A DNA stretch of 64,000 nucleotides from Owenia fusiformis (GCA_903813345.2 CAIIXF020000010.1:31898425-31962424); one strand, 5' to 3'; positions 22,547 through 34,180 are shown, counted from the stretch's first letter. Numbers and translations: made by a program. The notes: generated by a model not told the origin, from the sequence alone.

Positions 22547-23130
22547 TCACATAATACGGCATACATTATGAATGAACCTCCAGAGGGACACTGCCCTGTA
22601 GTTGGTGTATCTGTGATACAGTTCAAAACATTTGGCTGGACACATTGGCATCTCACATTGATCCCAGAAGAACCTTGTCTGAACCCTTTTCCAACCAGCT
22701 AGGGTTCTTGAACAGAGAGTACAGTCAGGCCTATGTTTGGGATTGTCATATTGGGCGATAAAATGGCGCTCTAAATGTGCTACCAACACCTCCTGCTCCT
22801 GGCTATGGCGACATCCAGGTCTTGGTGTTGTTCTGGTAAATCCTTTCAAGAGGCCATCAATAACATCCTGCCTAAATTTAATGGGAGTAGATTTTTGAGT
22901 TGGGTTCTTTTTATACAGGATATAGTCATTCACAAGGGCTGTTTGGAGCAGTCTATGATATAATGGGAGGTATCATTTGAGACAGTTGTGTGGATAATTG
23001 TAAGCAGCTAGTTGCTGGTCATACAAATCAGTTCCACCCATATTGGAATTTTAATCCTCAAAGAGCACTGGCTTTTGAACTGTTCTGAGGCCTCTTGGGA
23101 CTTCCTTTGATCTGATATCCTTGTCGATCA
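22547..23130 (-). pseudogene. piggyBac-like transposase C-terminal part
   Basis: On the minus strand NMGGTDLYDQQLAAY holds the Asp context expected for the last catalytic residue of piggyBac transposases. YLPLYHRLLQ and ALVNDYILYKK, the classic C-terminal helix region, follow, then a cysteine-rich end: DCTLCSRT, FFWDQCEMPMCPAKCFELYH. That ending matches the PGBD-type zinc-binding tail. Two in-frame stops interrupt it: one TAA just before NSNMGG and one TGA between CLK and YLPL. The N-terminal two thirds of the protein are not present. No flanking TTAA target pair was assigned. Confidence 0.75.
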
Positions 23131-23490
23131 ACATATTTTCAGGGGTATTTTCCATGTGAGGTAGTTATTTCTCTCCCGCATTTATTTCTAAGTGCACGTT
23201 GCAGATAACAACTTTTGACATCAAAAGATAATACAAAAAAGCATTATGACATCATAGAAGTCACCTAACAAACATATCAACTTTGTAACATAACATAACA
23301 TCCAGTTTCAGTTGAATTCTAATTTTGGCTTTGCATTTCAAAGTGCATAATTATCTTGGAAACTCTAAGATGACTGTAACTACAATCAAATGCCCCACTT
23401 CAGTAGCTGTAGCAACCATAATTCTGGCCAATTAAAATGATTCTCAATCACTCAAATAAAATCAAATTCTAATCAAGGTTCTTCTATAAG

Positions 23491-23727
23491 TCCCATCCAG
23501 ATTAAAGGTTACTACCTCTCCTAATATCATCAAAATTGGTGCAAGATTGGGAGAGTTACAGTATCTATTCCCATCTAGAATAAAGGTTACTACCTCTCCT
23601 AATATCATCAAAATTGGTGCAAGATTGAGAGAGTTACAGTATCTATTCCCATCCAGAATAAAGGTTACTACCCCTCCTAATATCATCAAAATTGGTGCAA
23701 GATTGGGAGAGTTACAGTATCTATTAC
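23491..23727 (+). repeat. minisatellite, 78 bp x 3
   Basis: Three units of 78 bp start at 23491, 23569 and 23647 (TCCCATCCAGA...AAAGGTTACTACC), differing by a few bases. Both strands are open across the array, which produces spurious repetitive frames. Confidence 0.9.
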
Positions 23728-23976
23728 CTTATTCATTGATCACCCCCTGTATTTGCCTTAAATTCTATTTTGACAGGTAAGTGTTAGAAGCTAAATAACT
23801 ACTGATTGCATGATTCAATTGTGATTGTATTATCAAGTCAACCTGTGACATTCCAGCCTGGTCATTTCCTTGATTTATGCTAGGATTTTGATCTTCTTTT
23901 TCAAATCCACTAAAAGTGCAACTAAGCGGTATTGTATAATTTTTGCATGTGCATAGCCTATTACATTTCCTAAGGG

Positions 23977-24420
23977 TTATGTATGCCTGAGGTATCCATG
24001 GATATTCTCTGCAGCAGCCTTGAAATCATCTGAGTACTTTTCGCATATCATGATTCTTTTTGTTTTGTTTTGTAGATGACTGATATTATTTCTGATTATG
24101 TTGTTTTGTATGTATTTGAGGTAGTGACTTGCGACAATTGCTGATTTGAACTTAACACTTGCAAACTCTACAGTAACTAATGCAGTGTCTTTGCATATAT
24201 CTGCTGGGATGGTACGCTGTTCAAGATAAACAAGCCCATGACTATGTATTAGTTTTTTATCATCATCCTTGATTGTCTCCTTGAAGGCTGTATTGTTTTT
24301 ATCATCTTGTTTGTCAAAGCAGTGGAGTATTAACTGCATTAAAGCAGTTTGAATACATTGGGCCTTCGTCACCTTAGGTTTTGAACAATCAGGCTTGACT
24401 ACAGCCTGACATGCATTCAT
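23977..24420 (-). CDS. uncharacterised protein, tandem copy A
   Basis: A 147-residue minus-strand frame with no recognised domain. It is rich in Lys and Asp, with stretches such as LVYLEQRTIPADICKDTAL and VKFKSAIVASHYLKYIQNN. A diverged, broken copy lies at 24905-25410 in the same orientation, about 870 bp away. Conservation of the peptide between copies suggests it once coded. It may be one exon of a longer gene. No function is proposed. Confidence 0.4.
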   Translation of the reverse strand: MNACQAVVKPDCSKPKVTKAQCIQTALMQLILHCFDKQDDKNNTAFKETIKDDDKKLIHSHGLVYLEQRTIPADICKDTALVTVEFASVKFKSAIVASHYLKYIQNNIIRNNISHLQNKTKRIMICEKYSDDFKAAAENIHGYLRHT

Positions 24421-24486
24421 TTCAGAACGGAGGTGATCAATTTTCTTTTTTTACTTTTGTGTTTTTTGAGCTCTTTGATATCCCTC

Positions 24487-24765
24487 TCAATCTTGTCCTT
24501 TTTCATGGCATTGAACACTGCTTCTGTTTCTTTGTTTGATGCTAGAAATTTGATATACTTTTTCAAACCCATTGTCCCCGCTTAAAGTGCATTTAAGGGG
24601 TATTGTATAATCCTTGCATGAACATGGCTGTATACATGAACATTTCCTAAGGATCGCCTCACTGTCTACATCTAGGGTGATGTTTGCTTTGATGTTCAAC
24701 TTTTCAACGTTTCTTCTTAGGTTAGAGCTGATTATACTATTCCTACAGCAGTAGTCACAAGACAT
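24487..24765 (-). CDS. uncharacterised cysteine-rich frame
   Basis: A 92-residue frame directly upstream of copy A on the same strand. The middle has a Cys cluster (CSCIQPCSCKDY), and MSCDYCC lies at the N terminus. Part of it (the SCKDYTIPLKC region) recurs in decayed form near 23890-23990. Upstream it overlaps another frame (24926-24732). It may be an exon of the same gene family. No known domain is recognised. Confidence 0.35.
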   Translation of the reverse strand: MSCDYCCRNSIISSNLRRNVEKLNIKANITLDVDSEAILRKCSCIQPCSCKDYTIPLKCTLSGDNGFEKVYQISSIKQRNRSSVQCHEKGQD

Positions 24766-24904
24766 TGTTTGTTGTAATTTGTCTCACTTAGTATATCTTG
24801 TGCTAATTTGAGGTAGTCTACATTCATATTGCAGGTATTCTTGTACTTTCTTTGATGCCGCGTTGCAGCCTTGAAATCATCTGGCGTGAATGAGTACTTC
24901 TCCT

Positions 24905-25410
24905 CGCATATAATGATTCTTTTCATGTTCTATTAAAGTCGACTAATGTTATTTCTGATTATATTGTTTTGTATAAATTTTAGGTATTGTTGGCCGCTTG
25001 CGACATTTGCTGCCTTGAACTTCACACCTGCAAATTCAACAGTATCTAACGTAGTGTTTTGGGATATGTCTATTTGAATGGTACGCTGTTCAAGATAAAC
25101 AAGCCGATGACTATGTATTATTAGTTTTCTATTATCCTTGATTGTCTCCTTGATGGCTGTATTGTTTTATCATCTGGGTTGGCAATGCAGTGGAGAATTA
25201 ACTGCATCAAAGCAGTTTGAATACGTTGGGCCTTCATCACCTTATGTTTTGAACATCTAGGCTTGACTACAGCCTGATATGCATTCATTTAAGAACTGAG
25301 GAGATCATTTTTTCATCTTTTTTATTCCTTTTTAAGCTCTTTGACACCCCTTTTACTCTTGTCCTTTTCATGGCATTGGACACTGCTTCTGTTTTTGTCA
25401 CTCCTTTTGA
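24905..25410 (-). pseudogene. decayed tandem copy B of 24040-24560
   Basis: Nucleotide similarity to 24040-24560 is obvious (for example GGTACGCTGTTCAAGATAAA and AAAGCAGTTTGAATAC), but frame-breaking indels and stops have accumulated. The copies are in the same orientation, so they arose by tandem segmental duplication. Confidence 0.6.
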
Positions 25411-25579
25411 TCTTGATACCTTTGAACATGAGTTTTTTTCTGGAATATCTATAACCAAATTGGCTGAGTATCAAAGAGAGATTGGCTTGCAAGATATCTC
25501 TTAGATACCTACCAAATCCATGTTTCTTATCTAAGAAACATGTAGAAAGCATCATCCTTTTGGTGGTAAAGACATTCAA

Positions 25580-26013
25580 TGGAATGATATTTCACTCATT
25601 TCTTCGAGGTATTGACAGCGGCTGTTCTTGAAATACAGCGAATATCATTTGCAGAAAATCTCAGTCTTAAGAAATCCTTCTTTGGTCCATTCTTTCATCT
25701 CACACCTGAATGTGTCTCTCACACAGTGTTCTTGGCTGTATCAACTTCGCTGTCTATTATTACCACCTTGCCAGGCCTGTTCTAGGGGTATAAGTGCTAG
25801 TTTAGAAGGCATTTATTTTTACTTTATCGACCTGAGCAACATGTGATGTCATAGTTGTGGGCCTATGATGCATTTAAACCTGGCAATTTTCCCGGGAAAT
25901 GAGATATCGTTAAATGCCTATAATTTTTGCTATTTCAGCCCTGGGCATTAACGGTGGTTATAATAATATGATAACGTCATTTTTTACTTCAGGTAATCAT
26001 CAATCACCTTTTT
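25580..26013. other. no gene recognised
   Basis: No supported exon or repeat between copy B and the fragment at 26014. Confidence 0.4.
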
Positions 26014-26226
26014 TTATCTTGAACATCGTCCAGCATGGCTCACCTTTGAGTGTACCTCAAGAAAAAGTGAATTAAGCTTCCTGAATGTTTTGTTAATATT
26101 TCGTGCTAAGCTGTTAAGATCCATATTGTCTGTAAGCTCACACAAGTTTTTGTGGCAGTGATGACCCTCTATGGCACCACCATGATACTTCTGTTGAACT
26201 ATGCTATGATGTGCTAGCGTGGACAT
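26014..26226 (-). pseudogene. unassigned His/Cys-containing fragment
   Basis: The frame contains VQQKYHGGAIEGHHCHKNL, a His-rich motif reminiscent of a conserved segment in invertebrate transposon-associated proteins. I cannot assign the family. The stretch ends without a clear splice site. Weak evidence only. Confidence 0.25.
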
Positions 26227-26763
26227 CTTCTACAAGGTACCCCTCATCAGTTGCTAATTGAACATCTCTTATTACCGTTTGCTTCAAGAGTCCGTTTCTG
26301 AACTTAATCATATATATTTCATCGTAAATCCATCGTAAATGATTTTCGATACGACAACTTTACAATGAAACTCAAAATGTGTTTCTGAACTTTTTCTAAA
26401 GTTGTCACTCACACTCACCAATCAATACCAAGCTTTTGTACGGTAGTTGCTCAGCAACAGCTGTTAGTTTGGCGGTATATTTGAAAAAAGTAAGTTGAAT
26501 TTTTATTTTTGACCACAATTCTTCTAAAAATGAGATATTTTTATCCTTGTGAATACTTTGGTTTAAAAACGTATGCTTTGGTTCATATTTCCCCCTGATT
26601 ACAAAAATAACGTTTTTATTTTGACATGATATCACGGTAACTATTGAATAAAAAGGCAGCTCGCTGTTAATTAATAAAAATGTTAGGCAATACATTAAAT
26701 ATGACATGAATAAGCTTTTACTTGGTGAGACATAATTTATTTGGCCAATAAACTTAAACTTAC

Positions 26764-27116
26764 CTAGATAAATTCATGTTATCTCTAAGGGGGGTCATAA
26801 CTTTGTCTGTCTGGGCATAACCTGAATCCCCAAGAAGGTAACCCTTGTCTACGTAGCCAGGACGTAGTTCAGGCCAAAGGCTTGACTGAAGTAATATGGT
26901 ATTATCATGGGCTCGACCTGGCAATCGCGCGCAAACGTTGGCTATTGTGCCGCTGATGCCACCGACGAACATGGTGTTTATCGAAGACCACCCCTTTCTA
27001 TTTATGAAAGTGGGTTCGTCCTCACCCAGATCCGCGCACGTTAGTGGCATGTGGACGCCATCCATGGGTCCTTGAACACCAGGAAATTCTGCAAACGCAA
27101 ACCAGTATTTGTGTGC
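26764..27116 (-). CDS. Harbinger (PIF) nuclease exon
   Basis: A 353-bp exon between TGTAG (acceptor at 27117) and GTAAGT (donor at 26763) is fully open. It reads FAEFPGVQGPMDGVHMPLT, where DG[T/V]H is the first catalytic Asp of the Harbinger/HARBI1 DDE nuclease, then FINRKGWSSINTMFVG, RLPGRAHDNTILLQSS (second Asp) and GYLLGDSGYAQTDKVMTPL. The exon ends before the final Glu, which would lie in a further exon not found at lower coordinates. Harbinger nucleases cut DNA at 3-bp TWA-type sites together with a separate MYB-like protein; no MYB-like gene is evident here. The open, splice-bounded exon suggests a recently active or domesticated copy. Confidence 0.75.
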
Positions 27117-27644
27117 CTACAATAAGAATAAATGCTTATCAAATCAGATGTATTGTTGTTGCTAAATTTTGTTTGTTGTTTGCTTCTTGCTAAATGAGTG
27201 GTGAATCTTTTTTAAATGTATAAAAAGTAAATGCATATATCCACATCCACATAAGTCCATTCCCTGATATAGGTAGAGGTGCTTCATTTGAAATATAATA
27301 TTTAACCTCTTTCTCAATTATATTGGCCTTGCTCAACCCAAGCTTAGTCTGCTTTTGCTTTGTTGAGGATAATCACTCATTTCTTGTGTTTTAGCAGCAT
27401 CATTTGTTTCAACATCATCTTGATGTATTGAGGGTAGAGTGGGCATTACATCAAGCATTGGTTGATCTACAACTTCCTGCTTCTCAGTAACAGGCTGGAA
27501 CATAAAAATAGGATTTGTCTGTTCTAAAGGCGAGATAACATTAATACCATATGAAGACGAATGTTGTTCTATTATTAGATTACTAACATTAAAAAGCAGA
27601 AAGATTAAATAATGACATGAGGTAACATTAAAAAATATACTCAC

Positions 27645-27725
27645 AGTTTGGAGTAGTTTGACAGCTCTCTCACGCAGGCCTTCATAGACAGCCTCTTTGT
27701 CATCATCTTGCAGGACTCTTGCAGG
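27645..27725 (-). CDS. short exon upstream of the Harbinger exon
   Basis: An 81-bp stretch is bounded by an acceptor (GGTTAG at 27726) and a donor GTGAGT (27644-27639). It encodes a charged peptide including DDDKEAVYEGLRERAVKLLQ. A further open frame at about 27520-27340 (TLPSIHQDDVETNDAAKTQE) could be the next exon. Both are upstream of the Harbinger exon on the same strand and might belong to one transcript. That link is inference. Confidence 0.35.
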
Positions 27726-27789
27726 CTAACCAGAATTAAAATAGTTGAGTAGGTTTCGGGAGCTGTTTGAAATTGGGTTCTTTCTAATT

Positions 27790-29950
27790 ATTATTTTTTT
27801 TTCAATTCAATTATTTATTTCATAATTCTTATATAATATACACTATAAAAAACAAGCCGCTAGACACCCTAGTGGGTATATGTTGCGGTTTAACAGAAAT
27901 CATTAAAGTGACAACTAGACTACATATAAAAGAAAACACTTATATTATGTTACATGTAGGTATATAAAAATGGTATTAACAATTAATCTAAGGATGTACA
28001 ATGTAAAAGTGTTACAAAAATCAGGTATCAGTATAAAATCAACAGTATAGTATGATATTGGTATTATACATTATCGATAGATGAGTAGTTTTTTATATGA
28101 AGATTTGAAAATATTTAGAGTGGAGCATTTTTCAATATCATGTGGTAGAGCATTCCAAAGATTAGGACCCAGATAGCGAAGGGAAAGTTTAGAGCATTTA
28201 GGGATATGAAAATAATGCAATTGTCTTGTGTAATGATGATGAATATTAATGTTGATATCAAACAAGTCTTGAAATAGATTTTTTGGAAGACAGGGGTGCT
28301 TATTAAAGATTTTGTACATGAACTGACCAGTACAATATCTGTTGACATCAAAAATATTTAATATTCTAAGGTCTTTGAATAGGGGAGCGGAGTGAGAAAG
28401 TCTATTCTTATTTAAAGCTAGCCTTAAGAATTGTTTTTGCAGTTTATGTAGACGATCATAAAATGATTTAAATGTGTTACCCCAGATTATGTTGCAATAA
28501 TTTAATTGAGAGTGTATCAATGAGTAGTAAATTGTTTTGAAACTGTCTATTTGAAGTAGATGTTTAATGTGATAAAGAGAACCAATGACGCGAGAAATCT
28601 TTGTTTCAACAGATTTTATGTGCTCTTTAAATTTCAAGTTTTTATCAATAATAATTCCAAGAAAGTCAATTTTTCCCGGAAATTTATGTTCTCATTGCAT
28701 ATTTTAAGATTCAGATTTGTTTGATTTTTTTGGGGTCCAAATAGAATAGCATTGGTTTTGCCAATATTAAGTGAAAGTTTGTTTGCTTTTATCCAGTCAT
28801 CTATTGAATTCAAGTTTGCATTAGTTCTAGTCATAAGTTCATTTAAATCATAATCACTATCAAGAAGATTGGTGTCATCAGCAAACATAATAAATTTTAG
28901 ATTAGGGGCAACAAAAGGCAGATCATTTATGTAAAGAATAAATAATAGTGGTCCAAGTACCGAGCCCTGCGGAACACCTAAATTTAGAGATGATTGTTTA
29001 GATTCATAATTGTTAATGGTGACATATTGTTTGCGGTCTTTTAAATAACTTTCAAACCAGGACTTAGCTATTCCTCTGATGCCATAATATTCAAGTTTTT
29101 GTATCAAAATGTCATGATTAATTGTGTCAAAGGCCTTGGAAAAATCTAATGTTATGCCAATGCTCGTTTTCCCCAAATCAGTTGATTTTCAAATTTGTTC
29201 AATGAAATATAAAATGGCCATGTAGGTAGAGTTGAATTTCTGAAATCCAAATTGATAAGTAAAAATAATTTCAAAACGTTCTAAAAAACCAGTGAGTTTG
29301 GCGTGCATGAGCTTTTCTAACAATTTAGAAAATACAGATAAAACTGAAATTGGTCTATAGTTCGAAGGATTTGTAGTGACACCTTTTTTAAATACAGGTG
29401 TTACTTTGGCCAATTTGAGGGCGTCTGGGAAAATACCAGATTTAAAAGATAAGTTAAATATATACAAGAGTGGATCAATTAAAAACTGTCTTGCAGACTT
29501 AATAAGTGATGGTAGAATCCCATCAGGTCCAGGCGAGGAAGATTTTAGAAGACACATTTCTAATTCAAGCTCAGTTTTTGAGGTCTTTTTGAGATAAATA
29601 GATGATTGAACTTTTTGAGCTCTTGCTAGGTATTCATTAAAGCATTTTTGGGATTTTGGAATCTCCTTGGCTAGATTTTTACCAATATTGGTAAAAAAAT
29701 TATTAAATCCATTGGAAATGATTTCATGATCTGTTGTTTCCTTTCCATTGATAGTGAATTTAGATGGCAATGCATTTTTTTTGTTTTTTCCAAGTAGTTC
29801 ATTAATGATAGACCAAAACTTTTTAATGTTACCACTTACTTCGGCAAACTTATTTTGATAATGTGTACGTTTTGAGTATTTAATTATGTGCTTAAGTTTA
29901 TGGTTGAAGGACTTGTAAGCTTTTCCTGTTTTGCAACAGGGATTTTTCAA
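27790..29950 (-). pseudogene. 5'-truncated LINE with reverse transcriptase
   Basis: A non-LTR retrotransposon on the minus strand. Motifs in order: SSSPGPDG and NYRPISVLSVFSKLLE (RT start), LDFSKAFDTINHD (motif A), GVPQGSVLGPLLFILYINDL (motif B), MFADDTN (catalytic motif C), then the C-terminal part with LNYCNIIWGNTF and HHYTRQLHYFHIP. One in-frame TGA (near 29191) and one frameshift (near 28670) break the ORF. The endonuclease domain is missing because the copy is 5'-truncated at about 29950. After the last stop (28071) a 3' UTR runs to an A-rich tail at about 27790. The motifs fit the CR1/L2/Jockey group; the exact clade is unresolved. Confidence 0.8.
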
Positions 29951-29969
29951 ATATTTAAGTATTCAAGTA

Positions 29970-30300
29970 TTATTACTTTTTGGCAGAAGGTGGCATAGTT
30001 AACTAAAGAATGGAGTCCACAGAAGAAATTGTTTATGTTTTTCATTGAATGTTTTTGCTGGTCAGTAAAGTTTTCCCCAGTTTTGGTCCTTAAAAGGTAA
30101 AATGATAAAACGGTATTGCTCTAAAAGTGTATTGAATTTGGCATTTGTGGCAGCACGATCACTCATTGTAGATGTTATTATTGAGATTATCTTATCTGAT
30201 TCAATGCTTTCCTCTCTCAATCACCTGAGCAAAAACTCTTAAAGTATCTTGTGCTCCTTTTGTAACCATCTCCCAAAGGTCTAACAAGACAAGTCTCCTT
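29970..30300 (-). pseudogene. conserved uncharacterised protein fragment
   Basis: Minus-strand frames read TSTMSDRAATNAKFNTLLEQ and, after a shift, INNFFCGLHSLVNYATFCQK. I recognise this pairing from uncharacterised multicopy invertebrate proteins, without a function. The LINE at 27790-29950 lies immediately beyond it and may have inserted into it. Confidence 0.4.
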
Positions 30301-31689
30301 TTTTGTATATATGGGGACATGAAATGCCAGAAGGTGATTTCCCCCAACCCTGTCTTTTCATTGTATATTTGTTTGTATACAAAATAAACCTATTGATTAA
30401 AAAAAAATATATATATATATTTGTCGCCGTATTTATTAGTTCCATCATACATGAGGCAGATGTCTTCCTTCTCATTCATTACCTTGACTTGTAACTGGGA
30501 TATTGTGATTCTATCTAAACTCCAGTGTAGAATGTACTTGGGGCTGGAATCCTATTTGGTACTTTGTCGGCCAGTTTCAAGACTGCTGATAGAAAGCCAG
30601 GAACGCTCATAGAGAACAGCCTTTATATTATAAGAAAATGCATTTTTATTGACATCATATATTGGGATGGTATTGTCCTGATTATCTTACTTACTTCTTT
30701 CTTACTTTCACAGCTCCAGATAAAATTATTTCTGAGAGTTTTGTTTTGCATTGTTTTTCTCACATTGATTTAATGTTATCGGTATTGAACTTATTCATTT
30801 CAGTATTAATCCATTTTGTTGATGTTGTTCCATTGTTAGATAGTGATGTGATATGACTAACTTTATACAGGCATACATTACTGTTCTAGCTATTCAAATT
30901 ACTTGTCATGAGTTGTGAACTAGTTTTTTATGTTATGTTATTATAAGTTAAACTGTTATGATATTTTGGGGATTTTTCCCTTGAACATTATACATGTAGA
31001 CTGTGAAAGTTTTACTACTGTAAAGCACTTTCAATTCATAGATTGATTTTAATTTTGCAAAACTTGAAATGTAAAGTATGGCATTTTTTGTCAACTAAGA
31101 CTAGCCAGTAATTTTTGTTAGACTTGTATAAACATTTTTATTACAAGTACATCACTAGTAGATAAATTTTAAAGTGCCAAGAATTTCCTTCATCATCCCA
31201 AATCCGGGATCACTTCCAATAACTGGTCTTCAAAACAGTTTTATTAAGCGATCTAATTTACTTTCAGAACCACATAATTTTTTTTGTTATTGCATTCGTA
31301 ATTTACGTGTAGAATACATGTTTTTATTCACTTTTTGATCAGTGACACTAAACATTTATCAGTCAATCTTTATAGAAATTCACTGGTCAAACACGATGCG
31401 AATAAACGATGTGAGGTGATGATGCATACAAATGTTGAATTATTGTTAATGTATGATATTAGTCATTTTCTCGGCTTTAGATTGGAAGATTTCACGATCT
31501 TGTTGTTAAGATTTTTTGAAGTAAAAAAATGCAAATTCTTGAATTGTTTTCCCAAACCCCATACAAATGTCTCTCTGACTGATGACATTTCTTTCTTAAA
31601 GTTCTGCTGCTGTGAGGTTATATGGTTTAAGCAGATATGCTTAATGGGGATATGATGGGTCTCCATATATAGCTGCAAGATTTGCATTT
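30301..31689. other. no gene recognised
   Basis: AT-rich. Contains a short A-run/(TA)n microsatellite at about 30399-30421. No supported exon. Confidence 0.4.
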
Positions 31690-31905
31690 GGTAAATCATC
31701 GAGTTGATCAAGTTCATTTAGACCACTTTAACATAATCTTGCCACATCATGGTGACAGCCTTCTACTGGACCATGCCAATTCCCAATCAAACTGTTTGGT
31801 GGCATCAACAATTGGATTTTGTGGTCATATTCCCTTTTCTGTCCACTATATGACAACCTTTGCCCAGTGGGTTGCCAAGCAACTTGTCTGGCCATTTCAT
31901 CAAAA
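31690..31905 (-). pseudogene. DDE transposase fragment, copy A
   Basis: The minus strand encodes RLSYSGQKREYDHKIQLL and NSLIGNWHGPVEGCHHD. The YSG-KR...K-Q...GPVEG-RHD arrangement is that of a DDE transposase family related to Harbinger/IS4-type nucleases, where the last Asp is catalytic. Upstream sequence on the same frame does not carry the first Asp motif. A second copy is at 33967-34180. Confidence 0.6.
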
Positions 31906-32199
31906 ACATTGTACTCAGCAAACTGCTTTCTGGCACATACCACAGGGAAATTTAACAGGACCTGGGTTTGGGAGGATGTCACCACTAAGAATAAGACATT
32001 GAAAAAGCAGTGATGTGGACGATTTCTTGTGAAGGATTCCATGAGAGCCAACAATGTTATGGAAACGTCGTAGTTGCATAAACTGTTAGTATGACTCTGT
32101 TGAAGGTAAGTGGTTTCAATGATCACAGAAAAATGAATGGACTGCGAAAAAAAAGCAAAGAAGGAGCAATCCATATCCTTGGAAACCCATGAAGATTCC

Positions 32200-32500
32200 A
32201 TGTTGTAGACCTCTGATGGAATTAAGAAAAGATCCACTGCAGATTAAACCAGATACATTTGTCCTTATTGATCATTGAACTTATGTTATATTTAATATTT
32301 TCCTCAACAAACATCTAAATTACTTGTCATTCTGTTTGGTTTAGATGCTTAAAAATGACTTTCCCAATTCCTAATAATTAACGCCCCCTCCCTTACATGT
32401 AAGATATCAGCACTTTCTCACCTTGGTTTGATGTAATCACAGTTGTAAATTCTGCTGGTGAACCCTCACAAACCGTGACTGGGCTGAAAGGTTCTCTCAA
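32200..32500 (+). repeat. segmental duplication, copy 1 (pair with 33205-33563)
   Basis: GGAATTAAGAAAAGATCCAC and the following 200 bp, through an Ig exon to GGCTGAAAGGTTCT, recur at 33205-33563 with an extra insert of about 95 bp at the second location. The copies are about 1 kb apart in the same orientation. Part of a neighbouring Ig exon (SEVYNM) is also duplicated near 32200, so Ig exons were multiplied locally. Confidence 0.7.
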
Positions 32501-33099
32501 CACTAAGCCAGTTGACTCGAGACTCTCATGGGAGGGTCTTTCCTCACTGTCGTTATTTTCTGTTAAAAAAGTAAATATTCTAATTAAAACCTGTCTGAGG
32601 AACATCTGATTTTTTCATAAGTTATGTTACAAGTATATAATATATTTGCAAAGATCCATATGACTGAAATGATCTGGCATAAGATATATCATAAAATATA
32701 ACTTAAAATATAACTAGACAACAGCAACGCTAAAGGTTGGGGTTAAATAACTGACAATTATTGGTTAGGGTGATTCAACAGACGTTTGCAAGGAATCCTA
32801 AAGGTCAATAGGCATATGTACATAGGTTGAAAAGATACATGTACATGTGACAAACCATCACAAAATATTTCATCCAACTTACCTTCAGTCTCAGCAAAAG
32901 TGTTGTCCAGTTTGGTGACACAAAGACCTGCTGCTGTAGATTCAAATTTTCCATCAGAACTCATAGCTACACACTCGTAAATGCCTTGATCATCTAGTAA
33001 TGCCTCTCGTAGAGTAAGTGTATGAACCCCATTATTAGACTTCATGTTGTAGACCTCGGATGCTCTCAATGGAGTTGTAGAGCCAGTGTATAACAAAGT
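32422..33099 (-). CDS. immunoglobulin I-set domain exons of a host gene
   Basis: Two exons whose borders and phases fit. Exon X (33099-32883) follows TTTACAG, encodes the C-terminal half of an Ig domain (HTLTLREALLDDQGIYECVA, with the D-x-G-x-Y-x-C tyrosine-corner motif) and ends at GTAAGT in phase 1. Exon Y (32559-32422) follows TTAACAG, completes that codon (G|AA), contains an acidic linker and then FSPVTVCEGSPAEFTTV, the first strand and first Cys region of the next Ig domain, ending at GTGAGA, again in phase 1. Successive Ig domains split by phase-1 introns are usual in large adhesion or muscle proteins (titin/hemicentin-like). Which gene this is cannot be told from 118 residues. Confidence 0.7.
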
Positions 33100-33204
33100 C
33101 TGTAAAGTCAAATGTTTATGACACTGTGTATAATGAAAAATATGTAGCATCTAGTGGTGTTAGTCTTGGAGAAAACTGAGACGACATGATACTGAAATAC
33201 TGAT

Positions 33205-33563
33205 CCTGGAATTAAGAAAAGATCCACTGCAGATTAAACCAGATACATTTGTCCTTATTCATCATTGTAATATTTAATATTTTCCTCAACAAACATCTAA
33301 ATTACTTGTCATTCTGTTTGGTTTAGATGCTTAAAAATGACTTTCCCAATTTGTAATAATTAACGCTGGAGTAAACTTGGCCCTAAATCCTCAATAACGT
33401 AACTCAAAGACTATTTCCTGAACGACTAAGAGCATCAACAATTTGAAGACTAGCCCCCTCCCCTACATGTAAGATATCAGCACTTTTTCACCTTGGTTTG
33501 ATGTAATCGCAGTTCTAAATTTTGCTGGTAAACCCTCACAAACCTGATTGGCCTGAAAGGTTC
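33205..33563 (+). repeat. segmental duplication, copy 2, with decayed Ig exon
   Basis: Second copy of 32200-32500. On the minus strand it includes a degraded version of exon Y (33563-33490) that has lost several bases around the VTVCEG region and whose donor is changed from GTGAGA to GTGAAA. It is therefore a dead exon copy. Confidence 0.6.
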
Positions 33564-33966
33564 TTTATCAAATTATTTATCAAATGATGTACTTCATTGT
33601 TGTTTTGAGGTGACAAGGAATTTTTTATTTGATTTTTCAGTTGGTGCTATATTACAGGCTAGACCCCTTCCCTTTGTCTGAGCATAAAGTTTACATAATT
33701 AGGGAATTAGACTTACATTTGTGAAAATCAAATCATTATAAAGGTATTAAAATGCTGTACATACCTTTGTGTTATTATAAATTCGTCTATATAGCCGTAT
33801 CTGAAGTTGAATGCACTAAATATTGAAACTATTTTTAAAGTTTCCTTATTTTTTCTAAACTGGAAGTACCCCTTTACACAAACAACAACGGACCCAATTT
33901 CAAATTGCTGTGCATTTGCCAGTGTTAGAAGGTCAGATATATATATGATGTGGGTCTGCATTCAGT

Positions 33967-34180
33967 GAATCATGGTGCTGATCAAGTTCATTTAGACCAC
34001 TTAGAATAACATTGCCGCATCCTAATGACGACCTTCTACTTGACCATACCAATTCCAAATCAAACTGTTTAGTGGCATCAACAATTGGATTTTATGGTCA
34101 TATTCCCTTTCTTGTCCACTATATGACAACCTTTGCCCAGTGGGTTGCCAAGCAACTTGTCTGGCCATTTCATCAATAAT
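33967..34180 (-). pseudogene. DDE transposase fragment, copy B
   Basis: A close copy of 31690-31905 (RLSYSGQEREYDHKIQLL present), but with GPVEG changed to GQVEG and the His-Asp end altered. The flanks (GATCAAGTTCATTTAGACCA) are shared too, so a segment of at least 200 bp was duplicated. Confidence 0.6.

Noticed and set aside
23491-23727. CRISPR-like array
   Set aside because: The units are contiguous with no unique spacers, and the genome is eukaryotic.
23462-23780. Two overlapping repetitive frames on opposite strands
   Set aside because: Both are by-products of the 78-bp x 3 minisatellite.
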